In this document: one piece after another, positions 23,757-36,300 of the stretch
Position numbering within the stretch: the first letter of the stretch is position 1
Layout of the letters: each line of letters opens with the position of its first letter
Assembly: GCA_949126835.1 (NCBI GenBank)
Contig: OX421500.1
Location: 16,250,181 to 16,314,180 of the forward strand
From: Anisus vortex
Lineage: Eukaryota > Mollusca > Gastropoda > Planorbidae
DNA length: 64,000 nucleotides
Direction: 5' to 3'
Position numbers and translations under genes: made by a program
The notes under the pieces: model-generated
What the model was told of the DNA's origin: nothing
Seen by the model: only the letters and a program-made list of their open reading frames with translations
Databases searched by the model: none

Positions 23757-24122
23757 CTTTCATTCAAGTACTTTTAATCATTCCCTTTATCATATCTTAT
23801 ACTCATACTCTCACTAACTCAAACACACTCTGAATAACAGAATGGCTTTATCAATCACCCAATCTATTATAACTTACATATAAAATAGAAAACAATGTAA
23901 ATAGTATGACTGTTAATTACGTATAAAGAGTATGTTTAGATCAAGGAAATTGAAATTTGTACAACATAGTAAAGTTGTCTTTTCATTTTCTTTCCACAAA
24001 AGTTGGTTCAAAAACAACAACCGACAACAGCACGCACCTGCATAATTAGAATGTTAGAGTGTTGTTAGCAAGTCTAAAAAGTGTCTCTTAGTATTTGTTT
24101 GTTACTTTCTTTTGTCTTTCAG
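23750..24122 (+). promoter_or_regulatory. Intron end and acceptor before the start exon
   Basis: No gene here. The last 25 bases form a strong polypyrimidine tract, TTACTTTCTTTTGTCTTTC, then AG at 24121-24122. The start exon of the mucin gene is therefore probably spliced from an upstream 5' UTR exon. Confidence 0.55.
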
Positions 24123-24242
24123 AAATAGATTTCAGGATAAAGCTAAGGAAAAAGAGTTAAGTGTTGGGTATGGGCTATTTCAAATGGATAGCTGCCCTTT
24201 TGTTGGTGACATTGGCTTCGACAGAATCGGCAAACACAACGT
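24123..24242 (+). CDS. Exon 1: 5' UTR end, start codon, signal peptide
   Basis: The ATG at 24170 opens residues 1-24 with a basic start (MGYFKW), a hydrophobic core IAALLLVTLA and a likely signal peptidase site near STESA|N. The coding part is 24170-24242 and the donor GTGAGT follows. The exon leaves phase 1. The acceptor just upstream makes 24123-24169 5' UTR. Two tandem microsatellite arrays begin immediately after the donor. Confidence 0.8.
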
Positions 24243-24310
24243 GTGAGTATTGATATTTGGTATATATCTATCTACCCGTTGTTCTATCTATAGGTCTATC
24301 TATCTGTTAT

Positions 24311-24342
<32 letters not shown>

Positions 24343-27300
24343 CATATCTACCTATCTACCTATCTATCTATCTACTGTTTTATCTATCTATCTTTCCATC
24401 TATCTATATTTACTTATTTATTAATCTATCTGTTTGTCTGTCTGTCTCTCTATCTATCTTTCAATATTTCTATCTATATATGCCTGTCGGTCTGTCCTTC
24501 CGTCCGTCCATCCACCCATCGATCCGTTTGTCTGTCTGTATATCTATCAATCTGTCTGTCCGCCAATCAATCAACCAATCTATATGCATATTTATCTCTC
24601 TATCTATCTATCATTTTATCTATCTATCCTATCTTTGTGTAATAAACTATCCATAGATAAGAGCGAATAGTATTTTGAGTTTCTATTGCACTGGTTGACT
24701 GTTAGTCTCTTTAGTCTCTTTAGTCTCTTCAGTCTCTTTAGTTTCTTCAGTCTCTTTAGTCTCTTCAGTCTCTTCAGTCTCTTTAGTCTCTTTAGTCTCT
24801 TCAGTCTCTTCAGTCTCTTCAGTCTCTTTAGTCTCTTCAGTCTCTTCAGTCTCTTTAGTCTCTTCAGTCTCTTCAGTCTCTTTAGTCTCTTCAGTCTCTT
24901 CAGTCTCTTTAGTCTCTTCAGTCTCTTTAGTCTCTTTAGTCTCTTCAGTCTCTTTAGTCTCTTCAGTCTCTTTAGTCTTTTCAGTCTCTTTAGTCTCTAC
25001 AGTCTCTTCAGTCTCTTTAGTCTCTTTAGTCTCTTCAGTCTCTTTAGTCTCTTCAGTCTCTTCAGTCTCATTAGTCTCTTCAGTCTCTTTAGTCTCTTCA
25101 GTCTCTTTAGTCTCTTCAGTCTCTTTAGTCTCTTCAGTCTCTTTAGTCTCTTCAGTCTCTTTAGTCTCTTTAGTCTCTTCAGTGTCTTTAGTCTCTTTAG
25201 TCTCTTCAGTCTCTTCAGTCTCTTTAGTCTCTTCAGTCTCTTTAGTCTCTATAGTCTCTTCAGTCTCTTTAGTCTCTTAAGTCTCTTTAGTCTCTTCAGT
25301 CTCTTTAGTCTCTTAAGTCTCTTTAGTCTCTTCAGTCTCTTTAGTCTCTTTAATCTCTTTAGTCTCTTCAGTCTCTTTAGTCTCTTCAGTCTCTTCAGTC
25401 TCTTTAGTCTCTTTAGTCTCTTCAGTCTCTTCAGTCTATTCAGTCTCTTTAGTCTCTTCAGTCTCTTTAGTCATTCAGTCTCTTCAGTCTCTTTAGTCTC
25501 TTTAGTCAGTCTCTTTAGTCTCTTCAGTGTCTTTAGTCTCTTCAGTCTCTTTAGTCTATTTAGTCTCTTCAGTCTCTTCAGTCTCTTTAGTCTCTTTAGT
25601 CTCTTCAGTCTCTTTAGTCTCTTAAGTCTATTTAGTCTCTTCAGTCTCTTTAGTCTCTTTAGTCTTTTTAGTCTCTTTAGTCTCTTTAGTCTCTTCAGTC
25701 TCTTTAGTCTCTTCAGTCTCTTTAGTCTCTTTAGTCTCTTCAGTCTCTTTAGTCTCTTTAGTCTCTTGTCTCTTTAGTCTCTTTAGTCTCTTTAGTCTCT
25801 TTAGTCTCTTTAGTCTCTTTAGTCTCTTCAGTCTCTTTAGTCATTCAGTCTCTTTAGTCTCTTCAGTCTCTTTAGTCTCTTTAGTCTCTTTAGTCTCTTC
25901 AGTGTCTTTAGTCTCTTTAGTCTCTTCAGTCTCTTTAGTCTTTTTAGTCTCTTCAGTCTCTTCAGTCTCTTTAGTCTCTTTAGTCTCTTCAGTCTCTTCA
26001 GTCTCTTTAGTCTCTTCGGTCTCTTCAGTCTCTTTAGTCTCTTCAGTCTCTTTAGTCTCTTTAGTCTCTTTAGTCTCTTTAGTCTCTTTAGTCTCTTCAG
26101 TCTCTTTAGTCTCTTTAGTCTCTTCAGTCTCTTTAGTCTCTTCAGTCTCTTTAGTCTCTTTAGTCTCTTCAGTCTCTTTAGTCTCTTTAGTCTCTTTAGT
26201 CTCTTTAGTCTCTTCAGTCTCTTCAGTCTCTTTAGTCTCTTCAGTCTCTTCAGTCTCTTTAGTCTCTTTAGTCTCTTTAGTCTCTTTAGTCTCTTCAGGC
26301 TCTTCAGTCTCTTTAGTCTCTTCAGTCTCTTCAGTCTCTTTAGTCTCTTTAGTCTTTTTAGTCTCTTTAGTCTCTTTAGTCTCTTTAGTCTCTTTAGTCT
26401 CTTTAGTCTCTTTAGTCTCTTTAGTCTCTTCAGTCTCTTTAGTCTCTTCAGGCTCTTCAGTCTCTTTAGTCTCTTTAGTCTCTGTAGTGTCTTTAGTCTC
26501 TTTAGTCTCTTCAGTCTCTTTAGTCTCTCAGTCTCTTTAGTCTCTTTAGTCTCTTTAGTCTCTTCAGTCTCTTTAGTCTCTTCAGTCTTTAGTCACTTTA
26601 GTCTCTTTAGTCTCTTTAGTCTCTTCAGTCTCTTTAGTCTCTTTAGTCTCTTCCGTCTCTTTAGTCTCTTCAGTCTCTTTAGTCTCTTTAGTCTCTTCAG
26701 TCTCTTTAGTCTCTTTAGTCTCTTTAGTCTCTTTAGTCTCTTTAGTCTCTTTAGTCTCTTTAGTCTCTTCAGTCTCTTTAGTCTCTTCAGGCTCTTCAGT
26801 CTCTTTAGTCTCTTCAGTCTCTTTAGTCTCTTTAGTCTCCTAGTCTCTTTAGTCTCTTTAGTCTCTTCAGGCTCTTTAGTCTCTTTAGTCTCTTCAGTCT
26901 CTTCTTTTTTGTTTCCAATCTTGTTGTGGTTGCACTCACAAAAGATATAATTCCCGAGACCCATAACAAGAAGCATGCATTGAATTACCATTAGTTGTTA
27001 ACTCTCAGAAAAACATAGAAATTTAACACTGAGATTCAAAGCTTTCAGCCCATTGAGCTACATATAGCAAAGTGTTTCAGTGGCCTCACTAAAAATAACA
27101 ACAAGAAACAACAACCTCAAACTAAACAAAAATAGAAAAACAAAGAAAATTCTACATGTGAGAATGTGATTCATGTTTAGTCAAATTACTTTAAATATTA
27201 TATTAACCATAGCACTAACCCAAGGAATCTATGCTTCTAAAAATTTGCTTCGTAAAACCTGGCATATGCTATTGGCATTATAAAAAACATAGTATTATAA

Positions 27301-30300
27301 ACGATAAGTTGAACTAATAATGAAGTTGTTTTATTCAAACAAATCTTAACAAATGTACACATAATGCCAAAGCAGTGTTGTATCAAGGATTGTAAGTTGA
27401 AGAAGGGCCCCTATTATTTCATCCTAAGCTCTTTAAAAACAAAGCTAATAGTTCATCTTATTATCAATGACTGAAAATTAGATTTAATTTAATCTACTTC
27501 ACATACTATCTTTGTCTAAACATGACTCTATTTGAACCGTCGACTTCACAGGCTATTTTTGTCTAAACATGACTATATTTGAACTATCTACTTGTCACAA
27601 ACTCTCTTTGTCTAAACATGACTCTTTTTGAACTATCTACTCCACAGACTATTTTCGCGTGTTCATTACTAATGCCAACAGCAACAACGATGCAATGAAT
27701 GCTGCGAACGAAGTTATGATGACATTATCATCCGCACTTAACGATACAATAGAATCTGGATACAATGGAACACATTCTTTTAAAGTATTAGATACACCGA
27801 CCAGGTATATATTGGTTAAACATATCAATCAATATATATGTCTCTCATACTTATTATTTATTTATCTGTTTGCATCCTCGACAAAATGTCCATCACTTAC
27901 TTTTGAGGTAATAGCTTTAGTGATGATAATACTCCATCTGTTCCCTTTGCCTAAATCCCATGTAAGGATTAGGCCTGCGTGAACACACACTCCCATCCCG
28001 AGTTGTCCATGTCTTTTAGAGCCAGCACAACAACTTTAGAACACTTTTCATCCACCTATCTTTATCATCTCTCTTAGTCCTCTCAGTGCCGGCTGGCACT
28101 TGAGGCGGAATCCAAGGATCTCCATTTGTCTCGATCTGTTGCAGCTCGAGGTGCTGTCTCAAAGTTCAGGCCTGAATCCTTTAAGTCCCTTTCCACCGTC
28201 CTTCGCCAAGTTTCTTTTGGTCTGCCTTTCGACCTTTTTCCCTGGGGTCCATCTCAGGGCCAGCTGACATTCTGCAGACGTGTCCTATCCATCTCCATCT
28301 CCTTGCTGAGATGCTCTCTGCTAAAGGGATTACTCCTGTTTTCTCACGTAGATCCTCATTTGATATCGTGTTTGGCCAGAAGATCTTGAGGATGCGGCGA
28401 AGGCTTTGTGTCTGGAACACCTCTAGTTTCCTTTCTATGGTATTTATGGTTTTCCAGGCTCGATGTCTTCCATATGGGTCTGAGCAGTGCAAAGGCCTCT
28501 TTTGACTTACAGATTCTGCTGTTGATTTCCAGCTCACAATCGCCATTTGTTGCCATTTTACTGCCTAAGAAGGTAATTTCCTTAACATCCTCTTTTTCTT
28601 CCTCGTCTATTGTGACAGGGGTGTTGATACTCTTATTAGTTCTCATTATCTTTGTTTTCTGTCTGTTTACACTGAGTCCTATGGTGCTTGCTATCTCATT
28701 CAGACTGCTTGTCTTTGTTTGAATATCTTGATGTCTGCTGGATAGAAGGGCTATGACGTCTGCGTAGTCAATGTCTTCTAGTATTGAGGAGAGAGACCAT
28801 TGGATGCCTTGTCGCTTTCCCTGTGTGGTAATTCGTTGTAGGATGATGCGGCAGTAGATCTTACCAGGTCGCCTTTTTGGGGGAGTTTTACAATTATGCC
28901 TTTCCTCCAGCTCTCTAGTGCTGTCTCTTTGTCCCAGATATCTTGGAGTATAGGTTGTAATACCCGCGGAGTTGCATCCTCTTCTGCCTAAAGCATTTCT
29001 GGACATATGCCGTCTTCTCCTAGGGCCTTATTGTTCTTTAGCTTTTAAATGGCATCAGTAATTTCCTGTAGAGTTATGGGTTCCATATTTATATCTAGGT
29101 CTTCCTCTGCTTCAGGAATTTTTGCAAGTGTTGATGGATCTGCTCTGTTCAAAATCTCTTTAAAGTGTAAAGTGTTATCCCCACCTCCGAAGTTTGGCTT
29201 TCTCTTCTGTAATGGAGCTGCCATCTGCAGCTTTCATTGGAACGTCTTTAGTGTTCCCGTGATCTCTACGCAGCTTCCTGGTGATTTGGTAGACTGTTCT
29301 CATATCTTTCTGTTCAGCTGCCTTCTCGACAAGCTGCTCATTGTACTTGCAGACCTTTTGACCTGTTTGTATTGGTCTCTATATTGAACTGCCGCTCTTT
29401 CTTTTAGCCTGGGGGATTTTGAATCTATGAGTTTCTTCTTTAGTTTCTTCCTCTCCTCGATCGCTTTCCATGTGTCTGCAGATATCCACGCCGTTTTAAT
29501 GTATCCTCTGGTCTCTTTTGCCGTTTCTGTCATAGCTTCATTAAATGCGTCTATGCTTATAGCTGTTTTATCTTGAAGGATGTTAAATTTATTCCTTAGT
29601 ACTGATTTGAATTTGTTCTTGATTGCTGTGTCTTTTAGTTGCTCGACGTCGAATCACTGATTTCTTTTTCCTCCCATTCTGGTTTTCCTTAACCTGAAGG
29701 CAATTTTTGCTATCAGCAAATTAATTATGATCACTTCCTACATATGCATGTCGCATCACTCTTACGTCCTGTAGGGATCTTTTCCATTTGCTGTTGATCA
29801 TTATGTGGTCTATCTGGTTCTGGCTTTGTCCGTCAGGTGAAGTCCATGTTAGTTTGTGGATCTTCTTGTGTTGAAAGATTGTGCCACCAATGATGAGGTT
29901 GTTCTCTTCACAGAGACCCACAAGTCTTTCCCCATTGTCTGTGATTTCGCCTATTCCTTGTCGACCCACAACTCTCTCCCAATTCTTGTTGTTGCTTCCT
30001 ACCCTAGCGATGAAATCCCCTATTATGAGCAAAACGTCATGTCTTGGGGTGTCATCTAGGACTGATTGAAGTGAGCTGTAAAAGCGATCTATGTCTTCTT
30101 CATCTGTTCCATCAGTTGGGGCATAAGCTACTATCAGGGACAGTTTTGAGAACCTCGAGTTTAGTCGTACATAGAGAAGACGTTCAAAAATGGATTTCCA
30201 TTGCAAGAGGCTGCCTGCGTGTTCCTTGCTAATGATGAGGGCTATTCCTTCCTGATGCTTTCCGTCTTGCCTTCCAGACCATATGATAGTTTCACCAGAG

Positions 30301-33300
30301 CTTAGTTTGTGTTTCCCACTCCCTTTTCACCTAGACTCACTAACCCCTAACAAGGTGAGTTTATATCTGGTCATCTCTGCTATTGTCTGAGCTAGTGTTT
30401 GGTTCAGTGTCCTGACATTCCAGTATCCTACTCGGATTTTCTGTTTTGGTTTCAGGAGGTCCTTTGTCGGGTTGGGGGCTCCCTCTCTGTTTTGGCCTCC
30501 GACCGTCATGGCACCAAGTTCCTGGATCAGGACGCTCCCTTGGCCAACCGTGTTATAAATGGTTTCTTTGACTTCCGTTTCAGTAGCGGTTAGTTTTTCT
30601 ACGAGATGAGGGTGCTAGCCTCATGCCCAACCTTTATCATAGTCTGCCTTTAAGTCCCGCATCATCCTTTCCAGATTTGCCTAGTACACTATGCAACTCT
30701 TCTGTTTCCTGCCATTTTTTCCAGATGGTCTGCAACTGCAACTGTCTTTTTTTTAAAAAAATTACCTCTGCCATCACTGATGGGTCATTATATAAAGAAA
30801 AACTATAAAGACAAATATTCATAAACATGTTCTTTATAAGCATACATCTAATACATTTAGAACAAAACGTTATGTTAAAAAATAAAAGAAAAAGAACTTC
30901 TATAAAAAAAAAGGGTGGAGGCGGCCTTAGGGACACTATCTTGAAAAAGAAAACTACTTTATGCTTTGGAAAATATGCAACAATATAAAGTCAATGGTAT
31001 ATGTAATTCTAAGTTTCTTATATCCTCAGTCAACCCGATTTTATCAGAATCATAGAGCTCTTTGTATTAGATGACTACATAGATTTAGATGAATTGGTGA
31101 AAAATTTAGTGTACAGGTACAGAACGTTCATAAATGCATCAAGGACAATACCCATCAGTGGCAGTAATGTTACGATTGAATCTCTAAAAGTCTATATAAA
31201 CCTCCAAGAGGCTCAACTGGGTACTAAAGCTGAAAGTGAGTAGACGATAACTCTTAAATCTAATCTTATATATTACAGACGTTCCTTTTATATAGAAGAT
31301 AATTGCGTCTTACGCTCATCTAGTCTTGTATTTTTATTAGTTTTTTTGAATGATGTTAAGTTACTGGTTTTCCTGGTTTGTTCAGGTAACCCATTACCTA
31401 ATGTGAGATAGCATTTTATTTTAGTTTTATGTTAGTTATTATTACATTTGTAACTTTAGGCCTACCTTATCTTAGGCCTATATATTACAGACGCCCCCCC
31501 CCCCCTCTATGAAGAAAATTATTGCGTCCTACGCACATCCATGGTTTGAGTCTAGTCCTGCATTTCTATTAGTGTTTTAAATGATATTAAGTTACCGGTT
31601 TTCCTGGTTTGCTCAGGCAACCCATTCCATGCCCGAATGCCACTTGGGAAGAAAGAGTAGGCCTAATTAGGCCTTTATGCCTTTTTTCTCGCATAAGGGA
31701 TAAGGAAAGTGTTTTTGTCCTTATGTTTGTCTGAGCATTGTAACAAATTGTTTTTGTGTTGTATTTCTAAATTAGAATTTAATGCTTTGTGTATTATCAC
31801 TACTACTCCACTCTTTACTCTTCTGCCATCTAGTCACCCTCTAGTGTTTCTAGGTTTAGTGATTTAACTATTAGTGTCACTCTTGTCATTTGTGAATATT
31901 TGCCAGTAATGAACCTTGCAGCTCTTTTCTGAATTTGTTTTAATTTTTTAATGTTCTCTTTAGTTAATGGGTCCCATACAGAAGATGCATAGTTTAGTAT
32001 AGGCCTAGGTCTAACTAATGCGAGAAAGCATTTTAGTTTTATGTTCTTATTAGGCCTACATTTGTAGAAGTTCTTTTTTTATGAAGCCTAATGTTTTGTT
32101 AGATTTTTTAATTACTTCATCAATATGTGGATTCCAAGATAACTTATCATTAATTATTACTCCTTAGCACTTTGCATTTTTAGTTTGAGTTATATTTAGG
32201 TCTTTACCATGAATGAAGTAGTTGGTAATTAGGCCTCTAATATTTGTTTCTTAACAGTTGGCGCTTTTCTGGGCGAAAAGACGTAGGCCTAGGCCTACTC
32301 CAGTTTGATTCCCAGTTTTGTAATACATCTAAGGTCTTTTTGTAAGAGCTCACTATATTTTCAGTCTTTAGGCCTACTGTTCTATAAATTATACAATCAT
32401 CTACAAATAATCTTACTTTAGTTCCCGTGTTGGTGCAATTGGGTAATTCATTATTAATAGAAATTATTAGAAATAGTAGGCCTATATGGGCACTAGAACA
32501 GTTCCATATGGAACTCCTGAGTTTACAGTTAGGCCTATTATTGGTTATGATTTAGAGCCAGATTATTACAGTTTATTTTCTACCTATCACAGAGTCTTGA
32601 ATCCACTGCTGAAAGGGACCAGAGATGTAAAAAAAAAATAAGCTTAATAATTTCTAAAGAGTAGGCCTATAATAGATCTAGACTAAAGCTTACACATTCG
32701 TTTGTTTTGTTTCCCCAGTAATACACGCGTGCGAGTGGTTTAATTACACTTGTCCAAACAACCAAAGTTGTATCGAGGATGAATTTCTACCAATATGCAC
32801 AGGTAAGATTAATACACGGTATGACGGTATACACCATAATAATAATGTGTTAGCATTTAACATAGTACAAAGTGTAGGCCTAACCTATTTTTTTTTCTAA
32901 AGGACTTTTACTATTAAATCGCGTAATTTATTAAAACAGAAATAATAACATGCTACAATTAATAATTAAGAATGCAAAGTCAGTAGGCCTAAGCCAAAAA
33001 ATGACTACAACAGACAGAGATAGTAAACATCTGTCAAACGGAGCACTTGGTGTGCTATGGTAGGCCTAAACGTTTATGGTTAGCGATAATAAATTAAGAC
33101 CTGGCCAGAACTTTATTTTCACCGGAGTTTGGTGAACTTATCCAGTCACATAGTTCTACCGGTAATGCAACTAAGTGAACTATAGCCTAAGTCATCCACA
33201 GAGATTGCAGGGCCCGTAGTAAGGAAATATCGCACCAGGGGCGCCCCATTGAGGAAACACTAATTTTGTCCTCCCACCTTCCCCAATAATTATATAGTAT

Positions 33301-36300
33301 TTAGATACCAGGCTTAAAAGTCCCCCTCTTATTGGGAATTTTTTTATACCACACAGCAATAACATGTTTGTTTCGTTAATTTCTCCACTATTCTTTTTTA
33401 TATTCTTTTTAATGAAATTGAAAAACATCCGGATTCCGGATTGTTTAGTTTACAGCGCGTTTTCATTCAGAAAGAAATCATTTGAAGTAGATCTAGTCTA
33501 GTTTTTTAAAAATTCTTTTTGTGCGTGCATGTGAATTGTTACTATACAGTGAATATTTTATTATACCGTACTTTTTAAAAAAGCAATATAAAATATTGAC
33601 ATGTTTGCAATTCTTAGTCATTATTATTCAAAATTATTGCCAGTATTGGAGTAGGCCCTCAGTAGGCTATTGATATTGAGAATTGAAATTAATCTAATTG
33701 AATAGTACTAAGTTAAGTATGGTCAGTATGGACATGGACGACATGACATGGACATATTTGGTATGTGCATGTGGCAAGATACGAAGGCCTGGCGAAAACC
33801 ATCCTGCAGGGCACAGTGCAGGGTGGAAGAAAGAGAGACAGACATAAGTGGTCACATAAGAGACGATTGGAGGATGACTTCAATGAGGGGACCGGCTTGT
33901 CTTTTGCCGCAACTTTTGCGGATTCACAGAGGGCGGCGCAGGACCGAGAAGAATGGCATAAAATTGTCCAACTTTCAAAAAATAGAAACTATCTAAGATC
34001 AACAACAAATCTGACATAGGTTTGGTAAAAATAGGGTGTGACTGGGCATTGTGCTGGTCAAACAATCATTAAAAGTCCCAAAATATAATAGGGTGTTTTT
34101 TATATTATAACTTTTCAAATAATAGGAATATTTTGTTGGATAACAACTTAATTGTGTTAATTTTCAGGTAGCAGCAGCAGCATGCCATATCCCAGCATGT
34201 CCCCATCAGTAGAAGTTTCTGAATTCAGCTTGCCACCATCTAGTATGCCCTGGTCACCTCCACCAAGCATGCCTCAGTCCCCTGACTTTTACAGTGCCCC
34301 ACCATCACTACCCTCAGAGTTACCTAGCATGAGTCTGATGTCTTCTATGCCACCGCCGAGCCTGGTTTCACAGTTGGAGGTCAGTAGTCATGTACCACCA
34401 TATAGCAGCATGTCTCCGCCATCAAGTGAATTCCTGCTTCCATCACCAAGTATGGCACCAACCTCCTATAACATGATGGGCAGCAGTCAGGTAATTTCTG
34501 GTAGCATGGAGCCATCTTCACTGATGCTTAGCAGTCATCAGATGTCACCATCTAGTATGCTGCCTTCTTTGGATGCCTCCAGTGTAAATCAAATGCCAGC
34601 CTCCAGCTTACCCTTGTCATTGATGGCAAGTAGCAGTCAAATGCTACCATTAAGCATGAGTCAGGCGCCATCATCAAGTATGCCACTACCATCAGTAATG
34701 TCTAGCAGCTATCAAATGTCACTATCTAGTTCTCCATCATTGGTATTGTCTAGTAGTCCATCAGCTTCTATAACTATTGCACCTACTTTGGCTGTATCTA
34801 GCATCAGTCAGGCACCAGCATCAAGCCTCCCAGTATCTTTGATAGGTCAAACCAGTGCAACACCACTTCCTAGTAGCCTTCCTAGTAATTCATTGACAAC
34901 CAGCTTGTTAACACCTTCATTGTTGTCAAGCAGCTACCAAATGTCACAATCTAGTAATGTTTTACCTTCAAGTGTCATGCTGATGTCATCAAGTAATGCC
35001 CTTGTATCATCCAGCAACACCCTTATGTCACCCAGTAACAGTCTAATGCCATCGTCAAGTTTACTGGCAGCAAGTAGTAGCCAGCCATTCTCTGGCAGTA
35101 CATTGTCAACATCATCCGTCACAGCATCCACCCAAGTCAGCTTATCAAGCAACCTGTACTCATCTTCCACTACAGCCCCTTTAAGCAGTACAGGGTCAAC
35201 ATCTGCCACAATAAGCTCATCTTCCACTGCCACCACGGCAACCCTCTCCAGCACGCCATCATTGACAACTCCGCCAGCCTCTACAACCATTCAAACCACC
35301 ACCACCACAAAACCAACAACCACTAGTACAACCACAACAACCACTACTAAAACAACAACCCCTGGTTCCACTGGTAAGTACATACACATAAGTAACCTTT
35401 TGAATGTAAACAAAACTTGTAAAAAATAAGTACTACCTAGATATTAACTGTGCTAGTGCGTTTTGGGTTAATTTCATTCTTTATACCAGTGACTTTTAAC
35501 TCGAGCTAGTTTACATTATTCAACTCTTATCTCTCCACAACATTTTACTTCTCTTTCAATTTCATAAAGCAAATGTTAAATAATTCAAAGCCATCTTACT
35601 ATAGAATCTTTTTTTGAACCCACTTAAAAAAAACATCAATTCATTTTAACACAATTATAAATCTTTATGCTCATTTTAATACCATGTTTAAATTAATCTG
35701 TGTAAAATTCATTTCCTAAATTAATTTCTGTTTACAATAAACTTATATAGAAATCTAAGTAAATATCCTGCACACCCAAAAAAAGGGCTTTTTAAAATTA
35801 TTTTTTTTCACTTTAATGTTAACTACACAAAAAAAAAAAACTCCAGCAAAAATTCAGCAAACCACTGCTTTTTAGGCAAACTTAATCTCACTTCAGTGTT
35901 GCAGGTTGTGCAGTCTTAAATCTAAAAATATCCTGAACACAGAACAGTTTCATTTTTCTAATAGCAATGCCTGGGAAATTATGTCAAGTGTTCATCAAAT
36001 TGTGTTTACTATGCACTTTTAACACACACCATAATCCCATATCCCCCCCATGGGACACATGACCTTAAGTAAACTGTGGCATGCATAAGGTCATTTTTCA
36101 AGACCCAGGTATCCAGTATTGAAAATTGTGCCTATATTTTTAAATACTTTAAAATGTTAACATATATAAATAATAAAAATTAATGCCTTCCACACAATCT
36201 TCCTTATTTTCTTTCTAATTTAAATTCATCTAGGAAACAAAGATTCTAAGTTAAAATATATATTCAGGAAATAAAACTTTCTTTTTCTCAAATATTTTAA

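Noticed and set aside
23260..23817. 185-codon frame with repeats of LSHKMTYLFTYL
   Set aside because: Generated by a 36-bp tandem repeat and a (CT)n run; no splice or start support.
24686..26991. Open frames of up to 363 codons on both strands (FSLFSL, LVSLVS, RLKRLK repeats)
   Set aside because: They are produced by a 9-bp tandem repeat with no stop in several frames, and lie in intron 1.
34934..35290. 118-codon antisense frame
   Set aside because: Shadow of the mucin exon, whose biased codons avoid stops on the other strand.
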